Assembly: GCA_966212235.1 (NCBI GenBank)
Contig: CBIHPP010000010.1
Coordinates: 62,001 to 126,000 of the forward strand
Direction: 5' to 3'
DNA: 64,000 bases
DNA from: Niastella sp966212235
GTDB taxonomy: Bacteria > Bacteroidota > Bacteroidia > Chitinophagales > Chitinophagaceae
Part shown: positions 15,960-23,496 of the stretch, piece after piece
Numbering within the stretch: position 1 is the first letter of the stretch
Layout: every line of letters begins with the position of its first letter
The notes under the pieces: model-generated
The model's input: the letters and a program-made list of their open reading frames with translations, nothing else
Told to the model about the DNA's origin: nothing
The model's database searches: none
Program-made: the position numbers and the translations under genes

Positions 15960-16761
15960 GAGTAAAGGTTTTTAATGGAAGGGTGATGTGCATGCTGAAT
16001 CCGCCGGCGCCTGGTAGACTGATGTGAGTCTCGGCCCGGATCAACAACAACCTGCTTTCTATATTCTTTAGTCCGATCCCTTTTGTAAGCGTTGGGCCTA
16101 CAGGTAATCCGCGTCCGTTATCGCTATAGGTAATTGATAGTTGATCGTCTTTCATCTGCAGGGTTATACGTACCTGGTCGGCGTGCGCATGTTTGATCGT
16201 ATTGGTGAGCAACTCTTTCAGTACCCGGTATAAAGCCAGTGACTGTGTTTGATCAAGGCCTGCCAATACCGCATCGGCTTCATTTACCAGGAAGAATCGG
16301 ATGCTCGAGCTCTCCTGGTAAATTTCCACCAGTTCTTCCACCGCTGCAGAAAAGCCATACAGGTCGAGGCTTTCCGGCGACAGGTAATGTGAAATATTAC
16401 GCACGTCATGGATGATCCGGTCAATTTGCATTTTCGTATGCCGGCCAAAAGAATTTATAAACTGCTGGTCCTTCGTTTCGGGAAGATGCCGTTCGATATA
16501 CATGCGTATCTGTGTCAAAGCCGTTCCTACTTCATCGTGCAGATCCCGGCCAATCCGTTTTCGTTCCCGTTCTTATGATTCAATGATGGCGCTCAGCAGT
16601 TCCTGTTGGTGTTGCAGCGCAGCTGCCTGCGCCTTTTTATGTTGATTGAGCAACCCCGCCCTGTACCTGATAAAAAACAACACTATGGTTAATCCCATCA
16701 GCAGGGAAACGATCATTGCCAATATGATCAACGTATAAAATTCTGTACTATCCGTTCGCAC
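15940..16761 (-). pseudogene. HisKA_3-type sensor histidine kinase with premature stop
   Basis: The frame from the ATG at 16761 encodes an N-terminal membrane helix (IILAMIVSLLMGLTIVLFFI) and a coiled coil, and stops at TAA 16575-16573. The same frame continues downstream with ERERKRIGRDLHDEVGTALTQ, which contains the phospho-accepting histidine of a HisKA_3 domain. It then runs through a complete HATPase domain (TNTIKHA, DNGRGLP, GIGLKNIESR) to 15940. In the intact kinase at 36476 the matching place reads ESQERERAEIGRELHD, so the TAA most simply replaces a CAA glutamine codon. Reinitiation at 16518 would lack the histidine. Two neighbouring genes of one pathway are therefore disabled. Confidence 0.85.
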
Positions 16762-16799
16762 AATTTAGGGCTTTCAAAAAGATCAACATCCCGTTCAAA

Positions 16800-17468
16800 T
16801 TATAACTGTATTACCGTGCGCGAAGGAGCGCGTTTGCCCGAATGAAAAAAGGCTATGGCAGCCATCGTATACAGGAGCAATATCAGCACCGCATGCATCG
16901 CCCAGCCGAACCTGTAAAATTCCATTTTCCGGCTGATCACTTCAGAAAAAAAGAATAAGAACAAGGACCCGGAAAAATAAATAAGCAAACCCATAGTGAT
17001 CCACAAAAAGGGGCTGTGAAACCATGGCTGCCTGGTGGTTTCTTTTATGCTGAGTTGCTGTTGTAAGAACCCGATCGAAACGACCATCATCAAAAAAGCT
17101 TCGAGGGTGCGTGAATAACTATTGTACGTGAAAATATCCTGGAAGAAATAAATATTGCATAAAAAGAATCCGATAAATAAAGCAGCCAGCCACTGTAGCA
17201 ACCGCCTGGCCAGCCGGTTGCGGGTAAGCTGATAATAAAAACAGCACAAGATTAAACATTCGCCAACTGTAAACAGGTGCCCGATGGGCATATTGTTCAT
17301 TCCGTTCTTCGCTAATATAATGGCTGTTGCATTCATACAGCCTCCCAACAGCAGGTAATAGACGAAAATTCGGAGGGGAAAAGATAAGAATCTCATCTTC
17401 GGAATAGCGATGGCTAATGGGATCAATACGGCAGCAGGAGCAATAATGCCCCACAACAAACGCATCAT
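16800..17468 (-). CDS. Seven-helix membrane protein of a kinase module
   Basis: A 222-residue integral membrane protein with about seven hydrophobic helices and short loops, starting MMRLLWGIIAPAAVLIPLAI. I recognise no named family. It lies 38 nt upstream of the kinase gene. A protein of the same size and topology (21376-22017) sits in the same place before the intact kinase-regulator pair, so this is probably the membrane sensor or partner of the kinase. The frame is intact although its kinase and regulator are broken. The 123-residue CPxxC protein is 36 nt upstream, so all four genes likely formed one operon. Confidence 0.7.
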   Translation of the reverse strand: MMRLLWGIIAPAAVLIPLAIAIPKMRFLSFPLRIFVYYLLLGGCMNATAIILAKNGMNNMPIGHLFTVGECLILCCFYYQLTRNRLARRLLQWLAALFIGFFLCNIYFFQDIFTYNSYSRTLEAFLMMVVSIGFLQQQLSIKETTRQPWFHSPFLWITMGLLIYFSGSLFLFFFSEVISRKMEFYRFGWAMHAVLILLLYTMAAIAFFHSGKRAPSRTVIQL

Positions 17469-17504
17469 GGATCTGGTTTTATATTTCTTTATGAAAAAAA
17501 CTTG

Positions 17505-17876
17505 CTAATAAAGATCGCTGTCAGTATCGCACAAGTGAGGGCAGGGCTGCGTAAAATCATAAATGGTACTTTGTTCGTCGCTGGTCTCACTCTTTTTACG
17601 GAGGATGTCTTTTCCTTCTTTTGTCACTGGTACAATAGCCACCTTAAGAGTTGCAATTTGCTGCGGATCGGGCAACATCAAATAGGCTCGTACCCCTTCT
17701 ACGTCTTCGTGCATTTTTGCCAGTTCAAGGATGTCCTGGATCGGAATGTAAAATGCGCGGATAATATGATCATGCATGTAAGGTTGGATCCAGTTGCGCC
17801 AGTTTGTTGTTTCAAGGATCGCTTGTTGCAGGGGGATGGTAGTACTTTGCAGCGGTTTAATGGTAACGTCAGGCAT
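17505..17876 (-). CDS. Small CPxxC-ending protein of unknown function, first gene of kinase module
   Basis: A 123-residue protein without signal peptide or membrane helix. I do not recognise a named domain. The pattern IIRAFYIPIQDILEL (38-52), then GVRAYLMLP, then KVAIVPV, and a C-terminal YDFTQPCPHLC (107-117) stand out. The product of 20592-21359 has the same order of motifs: a WPLDTI segment, GIKFYYSAYP, TLVMIPT and a final CPPPDC. Both sit directly upstream of a 7TM-kinase-regulator set. A role as ligand, sensor cap or effector of that module is inferred from context only. It is separated from the upstream gene by a strong terminator, so it probably starts its own transcript. Confidence 0.65.
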   Translation of the reverse strand: MPDVTIKPLQSTTIPLQQAILETTNWRNWIQPYMHDHIIRAFYIPIQDILELAKMHEDVEGVRAYLMLPDPQQIATLKVAIVPVTKEGKDILRKKSETSDEQSTIYDFTQPCPHLCDTDSDLY

Positions 17877-17969
17877 GTTAGGAAGGTTTAGGAATTATAA
17901 AAATGATTACTTACGTTTCCAAAGTAGCTTTTTTTACAACTATAAAAAAATTACGTTTGACCGGCCACG

Positions 17970-18003
17970 AAAAAAAAACTGCCCCGCGGTGGCGGGGCAG
18001 TTT
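17970..18003 (-). terminator. Strong Rho-independent terminator
   Basis: On the minus strand, AACTGCCCCGC and GCGGGGCAGTT arms around a CACC loop form an 11-bp stem followed by nine Ts. It lies about 25 nt beyond the stop of the 453-residue unknown protein and isolates it from the kinase module. Confidence 0.93.
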
Positions 18004-18025
18004 GCAGGATCAGCAGGGTATACCA

Positions 18026-19387
18026 CTAACTGGTAATAGTGCTGTTAAGTATGTCCTGAATTTTGGGGCGGCTCGTAACCTCTATCCTGGGGTATTCCAT
18101 CAGGTTAACACCGAATACATTGGCTTCTAACCCTTTTGGTTGCGGGGATTGGGACGTGACCCCATTCAAAATGGCGTCCAGGTTATTCTTGGCATCTTTG
18201 TACGAAATGCCTTGTGCCTCGTCAAGGAATGCAATAAAATCTTTGTATTCAGTGGAGGTAGGGTCCAGCATGGATGCCTTCAGGGCGGTTACATAATAAT
18301 CGTAGGTGAAGTTGAACGTGATTTTCTTTACGTCAGTACATGGCGAAGTGAATTCCTGTTGCGACGAATCAACGTTAATACGATAATATTTCACTTTGGG
18401 GAAATAGATAAAATTTTTCCCGGTACTATCAGCCTGCACGGCTTCGTGGCATTGCCCCAACAGGCAGGTCTGGAAACTTCTACTACGATCATCCCAGGAT
18501 GTACGCAAGGTAGTTCCAACGCCTTTTATAAATTTCACCATATCGGTGAGAATGTTTTCCGGGACAACCACTGCGTCAAAGATCATCTTTAAAACCTCGG
18601 TATTGAACTCGGCAATGACCTGGGTGGAAGAATATTCTTCAGTGATAACCTCGAAACTGGAAAAACCGCCGGCCTGAACTAACAGGTATTGCATATAATG
18701 CGTGACAGCCGGATCCCATTGTTTTACCGGGGGCGTATCATCGGCCAGTACTTTCTCCGGATGTTCTTTTAAATAGGCAAATACTTTTACCCGCATGGTG
18801 GCAAAAAAGTTGGCCACTTTATCGCACACCGAACGGCCGGTTTTGAACTGCTTGCTTTTTTCTACAAAAGAGCTCGTCAAATTCACAAATGAGATCAATC
18901 CATCTGAATCCTGGAACGAAGATTGATCTTTCGGCTTATCGTCTCTCAGCACTTCGTGCAGTAAGGCGATATGAGATAATAGCTTGTTCTCCGGAGCGCT
19001 CTCGGGTGGATTGCATTCCACGCGGTTCGAATTTCGCCCGGGACTTTTCGTGTCCGGAATACTGGTTTCAGGGATCCAGAAATAAGTGCCCTTAGGACGG
19101 TATTCGGGTCTTTTTGGATTTGGATTTACCGGTGCATATCCCTCGGGTTCAGTGCCCACTATTAACCTGGCTCCTCCCCAGGTTGCTGGCGGATGGGTTG
19201 ATGCCGGTACCCAGTAGGAACCTACACCTGAAAACTCTTTGACTTCGTAATGCCAATGAATATCCGAAGACCAATCCCAGTCGTCAGTAATGTCACGATA
19301 ATTGTCCTGGCTATCGCTCCATTTAAAAACACGCGCGCCACCCCATTTGTTAATTTCTTTTCCCGAAACATTTAATGTTCGACACAT
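18026..19387 (-). CDS. Unrecognised 453-residue protein
   Basis: I do not recognise this family. The protein has no signal peptide or membrane helix. Residues 1-110 are rich in Trp, Pro and Gly (for example DWDWSSDIHWHYEV and GGARLIVGTEPEGYAP). Residues about 150-430 look like a helical-to-mixed domain with a distinctive block TTLRTSWDDRSRSFQT, LLGQCHEAVQ, YFPKVKYYRINVDSS and four to five cysteines. The ATG at 19387 (MCRTLNVSG) is preferred to 19516, whose extra 43 residues look like translated leader. It is monocistronic, closed by a strong terminator and divergent from the SanA-like gene. A toxin-like or surface-active role is possible, but nothing in the sequence shows it. Confidence 0.7.
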   Translation of the reverse strand: MCRTLNVSGKEINKWGGARVFKWSDSQDNYRDITDDWDWSSDIHWHYEVKEFSGVGSYWVPASTHPPATWGGARLIVGTEPEGYAPVNPNPKRPEYRPKGTYFWIPETSIPDTKSPGRNSNRVECNPPESAPENKLLSHIALLHEVLRDDKPKDQSSFQDSDGLISFVNLTSSFVEKSKQFKTGRSVCDKVANFFATMRVKVFAYLKEHPEKVLADDTPPVKQWDPAVTHYMQYLLVQAGGFSSFEVITEEYSSTQVIAEFNTEVLKMIFDAVVVPENILTDMVKFIKGVGTTLRTSWDDRSRSFQTCLLGQCHEAVQADSTGKNFIYFPKVKYYRINVDSSQQEFTSPCTDVKKITFNFTYDYYVTALKASMLDPTSTEYKDFIAFLDEAQGISYKDAKNNLDAILNGVTSQSPQPKGLEANVFGVNLMEYPRIEVTSRPKIQDILNSTITS

Positions 19388-19663
19388 AAATAATGATTTA
19401 ATTGTTAAAAAATATTTACTGCACAAATGAACCATTAAATGCGCCCGGAGAATAGCGTGTAATTGCTGGATCACCAACCAGGTATTTGTACGGGGGTACG
19501 TATTGAGAAAAAACAATAGGAGGGGAGCAGGAGCCCTGTTCTTTTAAAAAAATCACAAAAACCGAATTTGCGAAAAATGATTCCACATACTATTCGCTGT
19601 TATGGCTGGTAATTAGTACTTTGGCAATTGTATTGGCGTTTTATAAATAGCCCTTCCCTTTAT

Positions 19664-20308
19664 ATGCGTAAAAAAAGAATGCTCCTGTATAGTCTCCTGG
19701 CCATCATTCCCATTTGTTTAATAACCGTTTTTTTGTGTAATAAAATTATTCGGGACACAGCTGCCGGTAAATTGTATACCGACGCAAAAGCCATCCCTTT
19801 TAACAAGGTTGGGTTGTTGCTCGGGACCTCTAAACACCTTGCATCCGGATATCCCAATCTGTATTACAATTACCGTATTGAAGCCGCTACCCGGTTGCTA
19901 AAGGAAGGGAAAATAAAGTACCTCATCATTAGTGGGGATAATGGCCGGAAAGAATACAGCGAGCCGGAAGACATGCGTGCCGATCTGATGGCTGCCGGCA
20001 TTGATTCATCGGTTATATTTCTCGATTATGCCGGGTTCAGGACCTTCGATTCCGTTGTGCGGTTAAAAGAGATCTTTAGCCAGGATTCAGTTACCATCAT
20101 TTCCCAGCCATTCCACAATGAACGGGCGCTTTATATGGCCTCAAAAGAAGGGATCACGGCCATTGGTTTTAATGCTACCGACGTAAGCGCCAAATACGGT
20201 TTCCGGGTACAGTTACGCGAAAAGCTCGCCCGCGTAAAGGTCTTTGTCGATTACTGGTTGGGCAAAAAGCCCAGGTTCCTGGGCAGTAAAGTGAATATTC
20301 CAGCATAG
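19664..20308 (+). CDS. SanA/YdcF-like DUF218 membrane protein
   Basis: A 214-residue protein with one N-terminal membrane helix (MLLYSLLAIIPICLITVFL) and a periplasmic DUF218 domain of the SanA/YdcF family, linked to envelope barrier function in other bacteria. Landmarks are GLLLGTSK (about 50-57), YLIISGDNGRKEYSEPEDM, FLDYAGFRTFDSVVR and TIISQPFHNERALYMA, which is the conserved SQ-FH-RA pattern. I chose the ATG at 19664 (MRKKRMLLY) because it places the basic residues directly before the helix; the 19628 start adds 12 unlikely residues. It stands alone; a long hairpin follows at 20325-20378. Confidence 0.85.
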   Translation: MRKKRMLLYSLLAIIPICLITVFLCNKIIRDTAAGKLYTDAKAIPFNKVGLLLGTSKHLASGYPNLYYNYRIEAATRLLKEGKIKYLIISGDNGRKEYSEPEDMRADLMAAGIDSSVIFLDYAGFRTFDSVVRLKEIFSQDSVTIISQPFHNERALYMASKEGITAIGFNATDVSAKYGFRVQLREKLARVKVFVDYWLGKKPRFLGSKVNIPA

Positions 20309-20324
20309 GTTAATAGACGGTATT

Positions 20325-20378
20325 GGAAACAGCCCCGTACCGCCCCGATAACTATCGGGACGGTACGGGGCTGTTTCC
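20325..20378. repeat. Long intergenic hairpin with a CCCGATA-TATCGGG head
   Basis: GGAAACAGCCCCGTACCG (20325-20342) pairs perfectly with CGGTACGGGGCTGTTTCC (20361-20378). Inside it, CCCGATA and TATCGGG (20344-20359) form a second stem after one C-A mismatch. No T-run follows, so it is not a simple terminator, though it could block RNA decay. REP-like or palindromic mobile origin is possible. Confidence 0.75.
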
Positions 20379-20591
20379 GTGTAAAGACGTGAGTTACCGA
20401 AAGTAAGTCCAAACAATACGGGCATGGCATCGGTATTTTTACGGATGCTAAAAATAACCTCCTAAAATATATAAGTTGATGAAACGCAAGCTGGTAAAGG
20501 ATGCCAGGGCATGATGGATATTTTCTCCTGATATTTTTTTTACAGATAAAAAAGCGTTGTTAGCTTTAGTTACTCTCTAAAAATCTTTATT

Positions 20592-21359
20592 ATGAAAAAT
20601 ATTTATCGGTTGTTGATCGGTGTTTCTTTCGCCGCAGTGGTAGCTGCAGGCGTTTATTTGTATTTTGATAATGTGGCCAAAGCCCGGACAATCATTGAAT
20701 TGACGGAAAAATGCTCGCCCGGCATAAAGCCCGGTGATGGGTGTCCCGATTCGTATACAGGTGGAATGAATTGGGTAAAATTGTCAGATGTAGTCAAAAT
20801 GGTGCGGGAATATGGCAAAAACCAGGCAACCAGCATTGATTCGTTGATGAGAAATAAATTAAATACCCGCACCTTCCGCGACAGCCGGTTTATCACCTGG
20901 CCCTTAGATACCATTAAAAAATTTATTTCAATTATTGAGAAACAAACGATGACCGTACCTTTAGTAAATGACAATGGACACGTCATTAAACGATGTGATC
21001 TTGGAATTAAATTTTACTATAGCGCTTATCCGGGCCTGGTGAAGGGTATGGACATGGAAAAAACATACAAGGGCAGGCATACCCTGGTCATGATTCCTAC
21101 CTACATGCGTTCTTCTGATAGCATATATGTGGAATTTTCGCCATTCCATTTCGTTGGCAATAAACCTATGCCGTTCAAAGACCTGATGAATATGGAAACC
21201 AGATCGGCAAAAGGTGATGACCAACAAAGAAATAAATTACCAGCCACATTTTTAATGATGCAAACCGATGATGGTGACGGAGGTAAAAATCACGGCACTA
21301 TATGTCCGCCTCCGGATTGTATTGCAGAAATCCTGAGTATGGCTGAGCAGCAGGAGTAA
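20592..21359 (+). CDS. Signal-anchored CPPxxC-ending protein, first gene of intact kinase module
   Basis: A 255-residue protein with an N-terminal hydrophobic segment (LLIGVSFAAVVAAGVYLYF, about residues 7-25) that is either a membrane anchor or signal, so the rest faces the periplasm. I recognise no named domain. Motifs in order are FITWPLDTIKKFISII (about 97-112), DLGIKFYYSAYP, RHTLVMIPTYM and a C-terminal GTICPPPDC. The order resembles that of the shorter CPxxC protein at 17505-17876. It is 16 nt upstream of the 7TM gene and so belongs to the operon. The first third also has a cysteine pair (KCSPGIKPGDGCPD). A sensory or ligand role is inferred from context. Confidence 0.7.
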   Translation: MKNIYRLLIGVSFAAVVAAGVYLYFDNVAKARTIIELTEKCSPGIKPGDGCPDSYTGGMNWVKLSDVVKMVREYGKNQATSIDSLMRNKLNTRTFRDSRFITWPLDTIKKFISIIEKQTMTVPLVNDNGHVIKRCDLGIKFYYSAYPGLVKGMDMEKTYKGRHTLVMIPTYMRSSDSIYVEFSPFHFVGNKPMPFKDLMNMETRSAKGDDQQRNKLPATFLMMQTDDGDGGKNHGTICPPPDCIAEILSMAEQQE

Positions 21360-21375
21360 AAACACATATGGTATC

Positions 21376-22017
21376 ATGAAGTACCTGATAAATACATTGC
21401 TCGTATTCGAATGGATTGCTTTCCTGGCATCGCTGATATTTTTCAAACAATTAAAAAAGCAAAACCTGGTCCTGATCCCTGTTTTGCTCTTTGTTATCGT
21501 TTTTTCAGAAGCTGTAGGGAAATTAATTGTCATTCATGCCATCACAATAGTGTCAAGTATGGAGTGGTTCAATGTCATGATACCTGTTCAGTTTCTGTGC
21601 CTCTTCCTGTTATTTTATAAGCAGACCGGTTACCGGTATTGGCGTCGCATCATTATATTGTTTTCTGTTGTAATTACAATACTGGCCATAGTTTATATGC
21701 TACAGCCAGGACAACAGAAATTCAATGTCGTGAATTATACCCTTGGGGTCATATTTCTGTCTGCCGTTTGCCTGCATTATTTATACGAATGCATGAACAG
21801 CCAGTCAATCATAGATATATACACGAATAGTCTGTTTTATCTGGCAATAGGCACCTTACTGTTTTATCTGGGCACGTTGCCGTTGCATTCTATGCGCAAT
21901 TACCTTTATTATAATTATAAAAGTATCTTTTATCCGTATTACTATCTTGGTTATATTTTGAATATAATGATGTATAGTTTAATAACTTTTGGAATCATAT
22001 GGGCGAACAGGAAATAA
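21376..22017 (+). CDS. Seven-helix membrane protein of intact kinase module
   Basis: A 213-residue polytopic membrane protein with about seven helices, starting MKYLINTLLVFEWIAFLASL. No named family is recognised. The last helices carry aromatic residues (NYKSIFYPYYYLGYILNIMMY). Its 3' end overlaps the kinase start by 19 nt, which implies translational coupling and a stoichiometric partnership. The counterpart at 16800-17468 has the same size, topology and position. It may receive a signal in the membrane and pass it to the one-TM kinase, which has no sensor domain of its own (inference). Confidence 0.75.
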   Translation: MKYLINTLLVFEWIAFLASLIFFKQLKKQNLVLIPVLLFVIVFSEAVGKLIVIHAITIVSSMEWFNVMIPVQFLCLFLLFYKQTGYRYWRRIIILFSVVITILAIVYMLQPGQQKFNVVNYTLGVIFLSAVCLHYLYECMNSQSIIDIYTNSLFYLAIGTLLFYLGTLPLHSMRNYLYYNYKSIFYPYYYLGYILNIMMYSLITFGIIWANRK

Positions 22018-22802
22018 TTGTATTTTTTCTATCAGTTGGCCTGGTAGTTTTGTTGTTTATAATGGCAATATGCCTTGTTATAACCAGCCAGCGTAGACGT
22101 CAGTTATATTTTATGAAAGAAAGCGAGAATGCAGCGTTGAAGCATCGAAAAGAATTGCTGGAAGCCCGCCAGGAAATACAACAAAGCCTGATGCAGCAAT
22201 TAGGCGCAGAACTGCACGATACGGTTGGGCAAAAGCTTACGCTTGCTTATCTGCAGATGGAAAATGCGCGTTACCTCGATGATATCAATAAAATTAAAGA
22301 TCATATTTCGTTGCAGAATGTGTTGATACAGGAATCCCTGGATGAATTACGCAGTCTCAGTAAAATTTTGATCTCCCATGATTTTTCTGATTTCAGTTTT
22401 GTACATTTTCTCAGTAAGGAAATGGATCGGCTGGAACAAAGCGGACTTGTTAAAACCGTTTTTGTGGCGCCGGCACGCGCGCCTAAACTGGCGAATGAAA
22501 GAATTGAGTTAACGCTTGCCCGCATTTGCCAGGAATTTATTCAGAACAGTCTTAAACACAGCGGGGGTACAGTCATTAAGATTGAAATAAAGCTGGACGA
22601 GGAAAAAATTGAAATACACTGCAACGACAACGGGAAAGGCATTGACTGGCAGAAAGGCAATGAATACGATGTACGATCAGGTACCGGTTTGCAAATGATC
22701 AATACCCGTGTTTCGTCTATTGGCGGTACCTGCGCCTGGGGAAATGAGCAGGGCGCCCATCTGGTGATCAGTCTTCCACTTGATTCAAACATTATGGTAT
22801 GA
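21999..22802 (+). CDS. HisKA_3-type sensor histidine kinase
   Basis: A 267-residue kinase. One membrane helix (residues 6-29, IIVFFLSVGLVVLLFIMAICLVI) is followed by a coiled coil, the HisKA_3 dimerisation domain with phospho-accepting H73 in GAELHDTVGQ, and a HATPase domain (NSLKHSGG, DNGKGIDW, GTGLQMINTR). It lacks an extracytoplasmic sensor, so input probably comes from the overlapping 7TM protein. The response regulator gene overlaps its stop by 4 nt and is the obvious phosphotransfer partner. The organisation is the same as in the degraded copy at 15281-17468. Confidence 0.92.
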   Translation: MGEQEIIVFFLSVGLVVLLFIMAICLVITSQRRRQLYFMKESENAALKHRKELLEARQEIQQSLMQQLGAELHDTVGQKLTLAYLQMENARYLDDINKIKDHISLQNVLIQESLDELRSLSKILISHDFSDFSFVHFLSKEMDRLEQSGLVKTVFVAPARAPKLANERIELTLARICQEFIQNSLKHSGGTVIKIEIKLDEEKIEIHCNDNGKGIDWQKGNEYDVRSGTGLQMINTRVSSIGGTCAWGNEQGAHLVISLPLDSNIMV

Positions 22803-23431
22803 CACACAGCATTGTTATTGTAGATGACCATGTATTGATTGCCGAAGCGTTGGCCACGATGATCAATAACATTCCTAATTTCGATATTCTGTATGTATGC
22901 AGCAATGGCAATGACCTGATCGAGCGCTTCAAACAACCGCGTAATGTGCCCGATGTGGTAATCCTCGATGTGCAGATGCCTGTAATGGATGGCTATAAAA
23001 TAGCCGAGTGGTTAACCATCCATCATCCGGGTATTCTCATTCTGGCGCTAAGTATGCAGGATGATGATGAAAAGATCATTCGCATGATACGGGCCGGCGC
23101 AAAAGGCTACCTGTTAAAAAGCATACAACAGAAAGACCTGGCCCATGCCCTGACCTGCATTGTTAAAGATGGCATTTACTTTAGTCCGATGGTAAGCAGG
23201 GTGCTGGGAAATGATTACCTGAAAAAGGAAGTGTTGAAGCGCGAGCTGAGTGATAAGGAAAAGGAACTGCTGCCGCATATTTGCACCGACCTCACCTATA
23301 AGGAAATAGCAGCTAATCTTTTCCTAAGCCACCGCACGGTGGAAAGCCATGCAAACAGTATTATGGAAAAATTGCAGGTACGAAACCGCATAGGATTGGT
23401 TCTTTTAGCTATAAAGAGAGGATGGGTTTGA
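22799..23431 (+). CDS. NarL/LuxR-type response regulator
   Basis: A 210-residue DNA-binding regulator. The receiver spans 1-120, with acidic pair D9/D10 and phosphoacceptor D57 in VILDVQMPVMDG. The LuxR-type HTH is at about 145-205 (ELSDKEKELLPHICTDLTYK, then LSHRTVESHANSIMEKLQV). It starts 4 nt before the kinase stop, so the two are co-translated. This is the intact equivalent of the frameshifted regulator at 15281-15959. Targets are unknown; autoregulation of the module is plausible. Confidence 0.93.
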   Translation: MTHSIVIVDDHVLIAEALATMINNIPNFDILYVCSNGNDLIERFKQPRNVPDVVILDVQMPVMDGYKIAEWLTIHHPGILILALSMQDDDEKIIRMIRAGAKGYLLKSIQQKDLAHALTCIVKDGIYFSPMVSRVLGNDYLKKEVLKRELSDKEKELLPHICTDLTYKEIAANLFLSHRTVESHANSIMEKLQVRNRIGLVLLAIKRGWV

Positions 23432-23496
23432 TTTTTAATGATTAACTTTAGAAAAGTTTTTAATATCCTGGTTCTTTTATTATACTTGCCGTTCGT

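Noticed and set aside
19388..19516. 43-residue N-terminal extension of the unknown 453-residue protein
   Set aside because: Composition is leader-like; the ATG at 19387 begins the hydrophilic protein proper, and the extension reaches into the likely promoter region.
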